A stretch of 63,157 nucleotides of DNA from Micrococcales bacterium. GTDB taxonomy: Bacteria > Actinomycetota > Actinomycetes > Actinomycetales > Microbacteriaceae. Below the pieces are notes generated by a model that was given only the letters and a program-made list of their open reading frames with translations, was not told where the DNA came from and ran no database searches. This document shows, piece after piece, positions 1 to 8,368 of the stretch (positions are counted from its first letter, which is position 1; every line of letters begins with the position of its first letter). The position numbers were made by a program, and so were the translations under genes. Location of the stretch: assembly GCA_947483795.1 (NCBI GenBank), contig CANKLZ010000002.1:1-63157 (forward strand), given 5' to 3'.

Positions 1-1
1 G

Positions 2-1000
2 ATCGGAAACCTAGCTGCAGCTAACGTGCTGACACCAATTGATGCGTACCTACCTGCAAACTTCAAGGATGACTTTGTTCCTGGTGCGTTACAGGCGATG
101 AAGTACAACGGTAAGTACTACGGAACACCGGGGTGGACAGAGAACATCGCTATCCTTCGTAACGTGAAGAAGGCTCCTAAGCCTTTGAAGTCTGTCAATG
201 ACATCAAAGACGGCGAACTGGGAATCAACTACGACGCAACCAATTCAGATCCTTACCACATGTACCCATTCCAGAGCATGTTCAACGCTCCTGTCTTCAA
301 GCAAGACAGCAAGGGTGACTGGACCAACACTGTAGGTATGGGAGGCACAGCGGGTGCGAACTTTGCAAAGTGGCTAAAACTAAAGGGAACCAAGTTCTTC
401 GGTCCTCCATCGAATGCAAAAATTCTTTGCGACTTCCTGAACCCAACTAAGACAACCACCGTCAAGGGTAAGAAAGTTACAACCGCAGCAGTCAAGTACT
501 GGGTAACAGGTGCTTGGAACATCACCGCAATTGAGTCTGGTGCTGGTGGCTGTAAGACAGGTTTGACTGTTGGTACAGGTTACGCAATTGATCCATTCCC
601 AACTGGTCCTACAGGACTCAAGGCAAAGCAGTTCCTTGGAATTCGTGGTTACTTGATGATGGCTTCAAAGCCTGGTAACCCTACTAACGTTCCTGCAGCT
701 GTAGACCTAATGCGCTGGATGTCTTCTGAATCAGTTCAGTTCAACCTGTACGATAACTTCAACAAGACACCTGCAAACAAGGCCGCACTAAACCGAGCTA
801 AGGACAACCCTGTAGTTGCTGGTTTTGCTAACGCGGCCAACACAGTGCCAATGCCTAACTCACCTGCTATGGCTGCTGCGTGGACTATCTGGGGTAAAGC
901 TCAGACCCGCATCATTCAGGGCAAGGAAGCAAAGCCAGATGTTGCTTGGGCAAACATGGTTAAGGCCTTGCAGTCGACTATCGATAAGACAAGTAAGTAG
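2..1000 (+). CDS. malE: Sugar ABC transporter substrate-binding protein, 5' truncated by window edge
   Basis: C-terminal 332 residues of an extracellular solute-binding protein of the maltose/maltodextrin type. The reading frame is open to the first base of the window, so the signal peptide and lipobox lie upstream; the GTG at 26 is an internal valine (context AANVLTPID), not a start. The sequence is rich in aromatic residues and has the WITGAW-like segment (VTGAWNITAI) typical of family 1 binding proteins. It lies upstream of malF and malG on the same strand, so it should deliver its sugar to that permease. The exact sugar cannot be read from sequence. Family assignment is firm, maltose specificity is inference from the MalF/MalG partners. 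Confidence 0.85.
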   Translation: MGNLAAANVLTPIDAYLPANFKDDFVPGALQAMKYNGKYYGTPGWTENIAILRNVKKAPKPLKSVNDIKDGELGINYDATNSDPYHMYPFQSMFNAPVFKQDSKGDWTNTVGMGGTAGANFAKWLKLKGTKFFGPPSNAKILCDFLNPTKTTTVKGKKVTTAAVKYWVTGAWNITAIESGAGGCKTGLTVGTGYAIDPFPTGPTGLKAKQFLGIRGYLMMASKPGNPTNVPAAVDLMRWMSSESVQFNLYDNFNKTPANKAALNRAKDNPVVAGFANAANTVPMPNSPAMAAAWTIWGKAQTRIIQGKEAKPDVAWANMVKALQSTIDKTSK

Positions 1001-1012
1001 TTAGATAGCGTT

Positions 1013-1046
1013 AGGTGGGTGTCTCCTAAACTGGGGACACCCACCT
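1013..1046 (+). terminator. Strong hairpin between malE and malF
   Basis: A 14-bp stem (arms 1013-1026 and 1033-1046) with one T-G wobble and a 6-base loop, followed by TTTCC. It sits 12 bases after the malE stop and about 50 bases before malF. Such hairpins commonly protect the binding-protein mRNA and reduce read-through, giving more MalE than permease. The T-tract is poor, so a stabilising or partially terminating role is likelier than full termination. Confidence 0.7.
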
Positions 1047-1095
1047 TTCCGCTGTATAAATGGATTAGCGTTACACAACAAGAAAAGGTGTTCAG

Positions 1096-2769
1096 ATGGC
1101 CGGCAAGAAACTAAAAGCTTGGGGTGAAGCAGGCCCTAGCCTCAGTGGTACTCTTTGGAAGCTCGGTGTTCTAGGTACCGTTGACGCGATAGCTGTAACC
1201 ATGATTATGGTTCTAGTCTCGCAAGAGCTCCTAACCCAAGCTGTTCTGAGCATCTTTGTGTTGCTGATCGTGAACTGGATTTACCTTCGCAAAGGTGGTC
1301 TGCCTGCTAAGTATCTAACTCCAGGTGTTCTATTCCTCATAGTTTTCCAGGTCTATGTTCTGATGTTTAGCGGATACACCGCTTTCACAAACTACGGCAG
1401 TGCACACAACGGCGATAAAGGTTTAGCCATCCAAACCATCAACAACGCTGCCTACCGAATTGTAGATGGTCCTGACTACACGATTAATCTAGTCAAGGAC
1501 GACTCAGACGGTTCTAGAGCTTTCCTCATGACCAACAACATTGATGGACAGGTTTCCATTGGAAAGGACAAAGAGCTACCAGTAATCCTTGAAGAAGGGA
1601 AGTACACGCTCAGCACCGAGTGTGCTGACAAATACGCTGAAGACACAGTGAATTGTGCCAAAGCAGCGCTAAATGCTGATGGTTACACCACTCAAGATGT
1701 TGCTGCACTTTCGGAAGTTGAGAAATCACGGTATTTGGCGATCCGTGTCCTCACTGATCCTGAGAATCCAAACGTTGGAATTAGAACTTCTGAATTCACA
1801 ATAGCTTTACCTTCTGAAGCCACTTTGGCCTTTGATGAAAAGACAGACACTTTCACCGCGCTGGTTGATGATGAGTATGGAAATTTCTTTGCTGGCGATG
1901 TTTTCAAACCTGCAGTTGATGGTTTCTACAGAATCGATGGTGTTTTAGAAAACGCCAAGCTTGATGGTGGTTGGAGAGTCGAAGTTGGACTAGCCAACTT
2001 TGAGACCATATTCACGGACGTCCAGCTAAGAGAACCACTTGTGAAGGTGATTTCATGGACTTTCATGTTTGCAATCCTCACAGTTCTGACAACCTTCATT
2101 CTCGGATTGTTTATTGCCTTGGTGTTCAACCACGACAAGCTGCGCGGCAAGAAGTTCTATCGCGTCATAATGATCCTGCCTTACGCATTCCCGGGATTCC
2201 TATCTGCGTATGTATGGGTGGGTCTACTAAACCGTGAGAACGGATTCATAAATACAGTTATCTTCGGTCAGGAACCTGGGTCAGAAGCAAACTTCCCTTG
2301 GTTGCTCGAAGAGGGTCCAGCAAGACTTGCTGTGTTGCTGGTAAACCTTTGGCTCGGCTTTCCATACATGTTCCTAATCACAACTGGTGCATTGCAGTCG
2401 ATTCCTTCAGAGCTCAACGAGGCGGCAGAGATTGATGGCGCTTCCGGTTGGCAGAACTTTAGACTCATCAAGCTTCCATTGCTTCTGATCTCTATCGCGC
2501 CGCTATTGATTGCATCATTTGCGTTCAACTTCAACAACTTCACGATAATCTACCTACTCACCAAGGGAGGGCCGAGCGATTCGGGCCTCACGGATTATGA
2601 CGTTGGTGGCACAGACATCCTGATTACCTTCGTATACAAGATCGCATTCTCCGGTACGGGACAGAACTTCGGATTGGCTAGCGCGTTCTCCATTCTGATT
2701 TTCTTCGTGGTAGCCACCATTTCACTTATCAGCTTTAGAAGAACCAAGAAGTTTGAGGAGATCGTCTAA
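1096..2769 (+). CDS. malF: Sugar ABC transporter permease, MalF type
   Basis: 557-residue integral membrane subunit of the sugar importer. About three N-terminal membrane segments (residues 20-95) are followed by a large extracytoplasmic domain (about 95-300), as in MalF, and then six further membrane helices. The EAA loop that contacts the ATPase is visible near residue 442 (EAAEIDGASGWQNFR). The ATG follows an AAAAGG ribosome site. Stop and the malG start overlap as TAATG, implying translational coupling. The ATPase (MsmK/MalK type) is not in the window and is probably shared or encoded elsewhere. Maltose/maltodextrin is the likely substrate from the MalF architecture, not proven. Confidence 0.9.
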   Translation: MAGKKLKAWGEAGPSLSGTLWKLGVLGTVDAIAVTMIMVLVSQELLTQAVLSIFVLLIVNWIYLRKGGLPAKYLTPGVLFLIVFQVYVLMFSGYTAFTNYGSAHNGDKGLAIQTINNAAYRIVDGPDYTINLVKDDSDGSRAFLMTNNIDGQVSIGKDKELPVILEEGKYTLSTECADKYAEDTVNCAKAALNADGYTTQDVAALSEVEKSRYLAIRVLTDPENPNVGIRTSEFTIALPSEATLAFDEKTDTFTALVDDEYGNFFAGDVFKPAVDGFYRIDGVLENAKLDGGWRVEVGLANFETIFTDVQLREPLVKVISWTFMFAILTVLTTFILGLFIALVFNHDKLRGKKFYRVIMILPYAFPGFLSAYVWVGLLNRENGFINTVIFGQEPGSEANFPWLLEEGPARLAVLLVNLWLGFPYMFLITTGALQSIPSELNEAAEIDGASGWQNFRLIKLPLLLISIAPLLIASFAFNFNNFTIIYLLTKGGPSDSGLTDYDVGGTDILITFVYKIAFSGTGQNFGLASAFSILIFFVVATISLISFRRTKKFEEIV

Positions 2770-3656
2770 TGAGCCTTACCGTCAAAAAGAGAAAGCCATT
2801 CAACATAATCAGATGGTTCCTTACTACAGGCTGGAGGCACGTTGTTGGTCTTGCGGTTTGTACCTTCGCAGTCTTCCCTTTGCTTTACATCTTGTCGACA
2901 TCTTTATATCCAAACAACGACATCAATAACACGACTGCATTGTTTGCCGAGATCTCGCTAGCGAACTACATGGAGCTGTTCAACCAAGAATCTAGACCGT
3001 TTGGTCGATGGTATTTCAACACCGTTTACATCGGCATCATCGCATCAGTTGGATCTGTTTTCCTCAGTGCCTTAGCTGCATTTGCTTTCTCAAGATTGCG
3101 CTTCAAGGGTCGCAGACCTGGTTTGCTTTCCTTGATTCTTATGCAAATGTTTCCGTCCATCCTAGGACTGGTAGCCATTTACAGCCTGCTAGCCGATGTT
3201 GGTCGTGTTTTCCCAATCCTTGGTCTAAATAGCCAAATTGGTTTGATGATGGTTTATCTTGGCGGGTCCCTCGGTGCTGGTACTTATCTCATGTATGGAT
3301 TCTTCAACACTGTGCCTAAGGAAATCGATGAGGCTGCAACTATTGACGGTGCTAGCCATGCTCGCATTTTCTTCTCAATAATTTTGAGACTTGTTGCTCC
3401 AATTCTTGCTGTGCAGATGCTGCTTAGCTATATCGGGGTCTCGAGCGATTTCATCTTGGCTTCGATTCTGCTTAGCGATCCAAACAGTTTGACCCTTGCT
3501 ACAGGCCTTCAGCAGTTCATCAGCGACCCGTACTCTAAGGACTGGTCGATGTTTGCTGCTGGTGCTGTTCTGTCCGCTTTGCCTAGCGTGTTCCTGTTCT
3601 TGGCTCTGCAGAAGTACATCACTTCAGGTCTGACTGGTGGAGCCGTAAAGGGCTAA
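2769..3656 (+). CDS. malG: Sugar ABC transporter permease, MalG type
   Basis: 295-residue second permease subunit. It has six predicted membrane helices and the EAA loop near residue 188 (EAATIDGASHARIFFS), which docks onto the ATPase. The ATG overlaps the malF stop by one base. The gene ends 17 bases before the stop of the convergent tdk, with no obvious terminator between them. Together with the upstream binding protein it completes the membrane part of a class I carbohydrate uptake transporter. Confidence 0.9.
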   Translation: MSLTVKKRKPFNIIRWFLTTGWRHVVGLAVCTFAVFPLLYILSTSLYPNNDINNTTALFAEISLANYMELFNQESRPFGRWYFNTVYIGIIASVGSVFLSALAAFAFSRLRFKGRRPGLLSLILMQMFPSILGLVAIYSLLADVGRVFPILGLNSQIGLMMVYLGGSLGAGTYLMYGFFNTVPKEIDEAATIDGASHARIFFSIILRLVAPILAVQMLLSYIGVSSDFILASILLSDPNSLTLATGLQQFISDPYSKDWSMFAAGAVLSALPSVFLFLALQKYITSGLTGGAVKG

Positions 3657-3673
3657 TACTCTTCAGAGCTTGG

Positions 3674-4270
3674 TTAGCCACGTTCATTTAGGTAGCAGAC
3701 GCCACAGAGTGACTCGTAGGTCACCTCAACGCCATCTATGGCGACTTGGTCACCTTCAAAGATGAACTCACCGTCAAACTTACGACCATTGAACATTGCC
3801 TTGCGTCCACAGCGACATATCGTCTTGAGTTCTTCAAGCGAGTGGGAGAGTTCCATCAAGCGGATTGAACCTGGGAAACCAACGGTTAAGAAGTCCGTTC
3901 TGATTCCATAGGCAAGAACTGGAACACCGTCCAAAACAGCTAATTCGAACGCTTGGTCAACTTGTTCACGGGTCAGGAACTGAGCTTCATCGATCAGCAA
4001 ACAGGCTAAGTTCTTTATGCCAGGGATGATTAACCCGTTGTTTGCATACTCGTGAGCCAACTCACGCAGGTTCTGGTCTGGGGTAACACGAAAATCTACG
4101 TGTCTGTCCACACCAAGCCTTGAGACGATGGTGGCGTCCCCTTTTGTGTCCACAGCTGGTTTAGCGATTAGGATCTGTTGGCTACGTTCTTCGTAGTTGT
4201 GGGCAACCTGCAGTAGGGCAGTACTCTTACCGCTGTTCATCGCTCCGTAGCGGAAATACAACTTAGCCAT
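3674..4270 (-). CDS. tdk: Thymidine kinase
   Basis: 198-residue type II thymidine kinase that phosphorylates thymidine to dTMP in pyrimidine salvage. Visible: P-loop GAMNSGKST at residues 9-17, Walker B DEAQF at 94-98, and the C-terminal metal-binding region with CRCGRKA and CGVCY motifs, close to the gammaproteobacterial form. The ATG at 4270 is preceded by AGAAAGG on the minus strand. It is convergent with malG and divergent from the DUF3145 gene across 151 bases. Confidence 0.96.
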   Translation of the reverse strand: MAKLYFRYGAMNSGKSTALLQVAHNYEERSQQILIAKPAVDTKGDATIVSRLGVDRHVDFRVTPDQNLRELAHEYANNGLIIPGIKNLACLLIDEAQFLTREQVDQAFELAVLDGVPVLAYGIRTDFLTVGFPGSIRLMELSHSLEELKTICRCGRKAMFNGRKFDGEFIFEGDQVAIDGVEVTYESLCGVCYLNERG

Positions 4271-4421
4271 TTTGGCCTTTCTGGTGTTTAAGTCTCTATA
4301 ACAATGCTAGCCAGCAGGCTCCCAGGAATTGCGCTAATTGGTTGGCAGTCGTAATCTAGAAATCTCTGAATTGCCAGGACGTTGGGGAAGACGCACCTAG
4401 CCCAAGATTCGGAGGTTTGCT

Positions 4422-4910
4422 ATGCGTAGAGGTCAGTTTGTATTGACCCTGGCTATTCACGCCTGCCCTAGGGCTCTGGTGGCTCAAATTGACACTCTTT
4501 TAGCCTCGCTGTCCGTCACTCTAAGTTGGCATGAGCAAAACCTAGTTTCCGATAATCTTGCGGCAGACATCTCGTTCAAGCTAACAGAAGATGAGGCTGC
4601 TGAACTAGCCTCACAGATCTACGCAATAGGCACGATCTATTTTGAGATGAGCCAAAGGTTCGGAAGATCTGGAGTTCTATTCATGGGAGTTCCTGGTTTA
4701 GGTGTTTATCGAGGTGAACTCAACGAGTCAGGATCGATCATGCTCAGTGAGGACAGAATCAACCAGATTGTTGATAAATCTGCGGGTAATCACAGAGAGT
4801 TCATGAGACTACTCAGGGTTAGCTTGGGTCAATCCTGGGATGACATCATTGAGCCATTTAGGGGAGCGAAGTTCAGCAACAACGTGGTGCTGCTTACTAA
4901 AGCCGGGTAG
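4422..4910 (+). CDS. DUF3145 family protein
   Basis: 162-residue soluble protein recognised as DUF3145, an actinobacterial family usually found beside the fatty acid synthesis operon, as here. The conserved C-terminal part is clear: EDRI, then HREFMRLLRVSLGQ and WDDIIEPFRGA. The ATG follows a strong GGAGG. The function is not established; the constant location beside fabF suggests a link to lipid synthesis. The TAG stop directly abuts the stop of the convergent fabF with no base between them. Confidence 0.85.
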   Translation: MRRGQFVLTLAIHACPRALVAQIDTLLASLSVTLSWHEQNLVSDNLAADISFKLTEDEAAELASQIYAIGTIYFEMSQRFGRSGVLFMGVPGLGVYRGELNESGSIMLSEDRINQIVDKSAGNHREFMRLLRVSLGQSWDDIIEPFRGAKFSNNVVLLTKAG

Positions 4911-6149
4911 TTATTTGTTGTATGAACGGAAAGCTACAACTGCGTTGTGACCACCAAAACCAAATGAGTTGGAGATAGCCAAAATGTTGTCACCTAGTGC
5001 TCTAGGGGAAACAACAACATCAAGTTCGATAGCTGGGTCTGGATCATCAAGATTCAATGTTGGTGGAGCAGTCTTCTCGTGCACAGCAAGAACAGTGAAG
5101 ATGGCTTCGATAGCACCAGCACCACCTAGTAGGTGACCGGTAGAAGACTTGGTTGCAGATACTGGAATGTTCTTTAGGTGATCACCGAATACTCGCTTTA
5201 GAGCTGTGTATTCAGCAATGTCACCAACCGGTGTGCTGGTTGCGTGAGCATTGATGTGATTGACATCAGTAAGTTCAGCGTTAGCCATCTTTAGAGCGCC
5301 AATAACTGCTCTAGCCGCAGCCGCACCTTCTGGATCTGGTGCGGTGATGTGATGTGCATCGCTAGTCACATAGCCACCGGCTAGTTCAGCGTAAATCTTT
5401 GCTCCACGAGCAAGTGCGTGCTCTTCTGTTTCAAGAACTAGAGCACCAGCTCCTTCACCCATAACAAAACCATCGCGGTTGATGTCATATGGACGGCTTG
5501 CTCTTGCTGGTTCCTCGTTACGACGAGAAAGTGCGTGCATGGCAGCAAAGGCTGCGATTGTAAGTGGATGCATAGCTGCTTCACAGCCACCTGCTACAAC
5601 GATGTCAATCTCGCCTGAACGAAGACGGGTAATCGCGTTGGCAATAGCCTCGGTGCCAGATGCACAAGCTGATACTGAAGTTCTAACTCCACCTCTAGCT
5701 GAGATGTCCATACCAATGGCAGCTGCTGGTCCATTAGGCATGAGCATTGGCACAGTCATTGGTAGTACTCGGCGAGGACCTTTTTCTTGCAAGGTTTCAA
5801 ATGCATCTAGCAGAGTCCAAATTCCACCGATACCGGTAGCGAATTCCACTGAAAGGCGTTCGGGATCAAAATCGATGATCGATGCATCAGCCCAAGCTTC
5901 TCTAGATGCAATCAGAGCAAATTGGCTTGATGGGTCTAATCTTTTTGTTTCTTGAAGGGTTAGTACTTCAGATGCTTTAACCTTTGCCTGTCCTGCGAAT
6001 GTCACAGGGATTTCGTACTTCGCAATCCAATCTTGCTCCATGGTGCTTATGCCAGATTCACCGGCTAGTAGAGCCTTCCAAGTGGATTGGGCGTCGCCAC
6101 CGAGAGGCGTGGTAGCGCCTATCCCGGTGACAACAATCTTGATACTCAA
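4911..6149 (-). CDS. fabF: 3-oxoacyl-ACP synthase II (KAS II)
   Basis: 412-residue condensing enzyme that elongates acyl-ACP with malonyl-ACP in type II fatty acid synthesis. The catalytic triad is visible: Cys162 in SACASGTEA, His near 303 in NAHATSTPVGD, and His near 340 in SSTGHLLGGAGA. The start is TTG at 6149, six bases after the acpP stop. It is the last gene of the leftward aceE-fabD-fabH-acpP-fabF unit. Length and motifs are normal for the family. Confidence 0.96.
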   Translation of the reverse strand: MSIKIVVTGIGATTPLGGDAQSTWKALLAGESGISTMEQDWIAKYEIPVTFAGQAKVKASEVLTLQETKRLDPSSQFALIASREAWADASIIDFDPERLSVEFATGIGGIWTLLDAFETLQEKGPRRVLPMTVPMLMPNGPAAAIGMDISARGGVRTSVSACASGTEAIANAITRLRSGEIDIVVAGGCEAAMHPLTIAAFAAMHALSRRNEEPARASRPYDINRDGFVMGEGAGALVLETEEHALARGAKIYAELAGGYVTSDAHHITAPDPEGAAAARAVIGALKMANAELTDVNHINAHATSTPVGDIAEYTALKRVFGDHLKNIPVSATKSSTGHLLGGAGAIEAIFTVLAVHEKTAPPTLNLDDPDPAIELDVVVSPRALGDNILAISNSFGFGGHNAVVAFRSYNK

Positions 6150-6155
6150 GAGAAA

Positions 6156-6404
6156 TTAGCCCTGTGCTGCAGTAATGAAGTTAACTGCGTCACCAACAGT
6201 AAGAAGGTTCTTTACTTCTTCATCTGGGATCTTGACGCTAAATTTTTCTTCGGCGTTAACCACGATGGTCATCATGGAGATTGAGTCGATGTCTAGGTCA
6301 TTGGTGAAAGATTTCTCCATCTTCACTGAATCAGTGTCGATACCAGTCTCTTCGTTAACGATTTCAGCCAATCCAGCTAGAACTTCGTTCTGTGATAGTG
6401 CCAT
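6156..6404 (-). CDS. acpP: Acyl carrier protein
   Basis: 82-residue acidic carrier protein. The phosphopantetheine attachment serine is Ser41 in DIDSISM, the actinobacterial variant of the DSL motif. The ATG at 6404 follows AAGGAG at ideal spacing, so this gene has the strongest ribosome site in the operon, in keeping with the high ACP demand. It lies between fabH (37-base gap) and fabF. Confidence 0.97.
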   Translation of the reverse strand: MALSQNEVLAGLAEIVNEETGIDTDSVKMEKSFTNDLDIDSISMMTIVVNAEEKFSVKIPDEEVKNLLTVGDAVNFITAAQG

Positions 6405-6441
6405 GAGTTACTCCTTGGTTGTTTGATTTACTAGGTAAAGT

Positions 6442-7446
6442 TTAGGGCAGGATTACAACTTGAGCCGCGAAGGCAAGCCCAGCTCCAAAGCCAATCTGTA
6501 GGGCTAAGCCACCAGATTTTACCAATCCATCCTCCAAAAGCTGATGCATGGCTAATGGAACGCTAGCAGCTGACGTGTTTCCAGTGTTGACAATGTCTCT
6601 TGCCACCACAACGTTTTCAGGCAGCTTGAGCTGTTTTACCAATTCGTCAATGATTCGGATGTTCGCCTGGTGAGGGACTAATGCCGAGAGGTCTTCAGCC
6701 TTTACTCCTGCGACCTCTAAAGCTTCTTGGGCAACCTTGACCATCTCCCAAACGGCCCACTTGAAGACAGTCATACCGTCTTGACGCACAGTAGGCCAGC
6801 CTGATTCTCCATCACGGAAGTCAAGCAATGAGGCAGTCATGCTAACTGAATCCCAATGTGAACCGTCTGAACCCCAAACAGTAGGGGAGATGCCTGGCTC
6901 ATCCGATGGGCCAACAATAGCTGCTCCTGCACCATCGGCTAGAAGGAACGAGATGGAGCGGTCAGTTGGATCAATAAAGTCGCTCAGCTTTTCGCCACCA
7001 ACAACAAGAACGTATTTAGCAACACCTGCTCTAACAAGTGCATCAGCTTGAGCAATGCCGTAGCAGTAACCAGCACACGCAGCCGAGATATCAAAAGCAG
7101 GAGCTGGGTTAGCCCCAATCTTGTCGGCAAGTAAAGTGGCAGCCGATGGAGTTTGATATGGGTGAGAGATTGTGCTGAATATGACAGCTCCGATTTCTCT
7201 AGGTTTAATTCCGGCTTTTCTGATTGCCTCATTGGATGCGTCAACGGCCATGTCCATTAGTGAGAGATTTGTACTGGCTCTTCTTCTGGTGATGATTCCA
7301 GTGCGCTGACGAATCCATTCATCACTTGAATCGATGGGACCAGCGATGTCATCGTTGGTGACTACCAAGTCACCTCTGGCAGCACCGAGGGAGTAAATGC
7401 GACTGAACTTTACAGTCTGGAATTGATTCAGAGTTAGATGAGTCAT
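6442..7446 (-). CDS. fabH: 3-oxoacyl-ACP synthase III
   Basis: 334-residue KAS III that starts fatty acid chains by condensing an acyl-CoA with malonyl-ACP. Catalytic Cys124 lies in SAACAGYCYG; the His is in PHQANIRI and the Asn in NTGNTSAAS. In actinobacteria FabH usually prefers branched primers, but specificity cannot be read here. The ATG overlaps the fabD stop by one base (TAATG), so translation is probably coupled. Confidence 0.96.
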   Translation of the reverse strand: MTHLTLNQFQTVKFSRIYSLGAARGDLVVTNDDIAGPIDSSDEWIRQRTGIITRRRASTNLSLMDMAVDASNEAIRKAGIKPREIGAVIFSTISHPYQTPSAATLLADKIGANPAPAFDISAACAGYCYGIAQADALVRAGVAKYVLVVGGEKLSDFIDPTDRSISFLLADGAGAAIVGPSDEPGISPTVWGSDGSHWDSVSMTASLLDFRDGESGWPTVRQDGMTVFKWAVWEMVKVAQEALEVAGVKAEDLSALVPHQANIRIIDELVKQLKLPENVVVARDIVNTGNTSAASVPLAMHQLLEDGLVKSGGLALQIGFGAGLAFAAQVVILP

Positions 7447-8366
7447 TAGACCTTCTTTGTTGAACTGGTAAGTAAATCTTGAGCAGCTTCTAAATCTTTA
7501 GGTTCCTTGAGAGCAACAATCTCAACCCCTGGCATTCCTCGCTTGGCAAGTCCCGCAAGCGTTCCAGCAGGAGATACTTCAATAACAGCAGTTACCCCAG
7601 CTTGAACCATTGCATCCATACATAGATCCCAGCGAACGGAGTTTGCAATCTGTCCAACTAGAAGTTGGATAAAGTCTTGGCCACTCTGAACTAGCTGACC
7701 ATTCTGGTTAGACCAGATACTGATTTCAGGTTCACTGATGTTCAGAGAAGAAGTGAAGTTCTCTAGCTCGCTAACTGCTGGAAGCATGTATGAAGTGTGG
7801 AAGGCACCAGCGACACTGAGTGGAATCACCTTGCTTCCTTGAGGGCCTTCTGCAACAAGTTTCTCGATTCCTATTTTGGAACCCGCGGCAACAATCTGGC
7901 CACCTCCGTTGTAGTTTGCAGCAGACAAACCAAGCTCTGCTAATCGAGCGAGAACTACTTCCTGTTCGCCACCTAGAATTGCGGCCATGCCGGTTACTTC
8001 ACTTGATGCCGCTGCTTTAGCCATGGCTTGAGCTCTGATGTTTACAAGCTTCATCGCGTCAGTGTTTGAAATAACACCAGCTATTGCAGCTGCAGATACT
8101 TCACCGACCGAGTGACCTGCAACTCCAGAAGCATTAGCTTTGTCTAGAAGAACTGCGGTTGCGATGCTGGCACTGACTATCAGTGGTTGCGCGATTGCTG
8201 TGTCACGAATAGTTTCTTCATCGCTAAGAGTTCCATGCTTAATCAGATCAAGAGAAATAGCGTCGGAGAACTGTTCTAGCGTTGACCTGTATAAAGGAAC
8301 CTCAAGCCAGCTGCTCATGAATCCAGGCTTTTGAGAGCCTTGACCTGGAGCGAGAATAACTAGCAT
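7446..8366 (-). CDS. fabD: Malonyl-CoA:ACP acyltransferase
   Basis: 306-residue enzyme that transfers malonyl from CoA to ACP. The nucleophile elbow GHSVGE lies at residues 84-89 (Ser86), and the N-terminal LAPGQGSQKPGF motif is intact. The ATG at 8366 is two bases after the aceE stop. The usual regulator gene between aceE and fabD (FasR, Rv2242-like) is absent. Confidence 0.96.
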   Translation of the reverse strand: MLVILAPGQGSQKPGFMSSWLEVPLYRSTLEQFSDAISLDLIKHGTLSDEETIRDTAIAQPLIVSASIATAVLLDKANASGVAGHSVGEVSAAAIAGVISNTDAMKLVNIRAQAMAKAAASSEVTGMAAILGGEQEVVLARLAELGLSAANYNGGGQIVAAGSKIGIEKLVAEGPQGSKVIPLSVAGAFHTSYMLPAVSELENFTSSLNISEPEISIWSNQNGQLVQSGQDFIQLLVGQIANSVRWDLCMDAMVQAGVTAVIEVSPAGTLAGLAKRGMPGVEIVALKEPKDLEAAQDLLTSSTKKV

Positions 8367-8368
8367 TT

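Noticed and set aside
5479-5955. 158-codon frame antisense to fabF.
   Set aside because: Shadow of the KAS II coding sequence; no motif or start signal.
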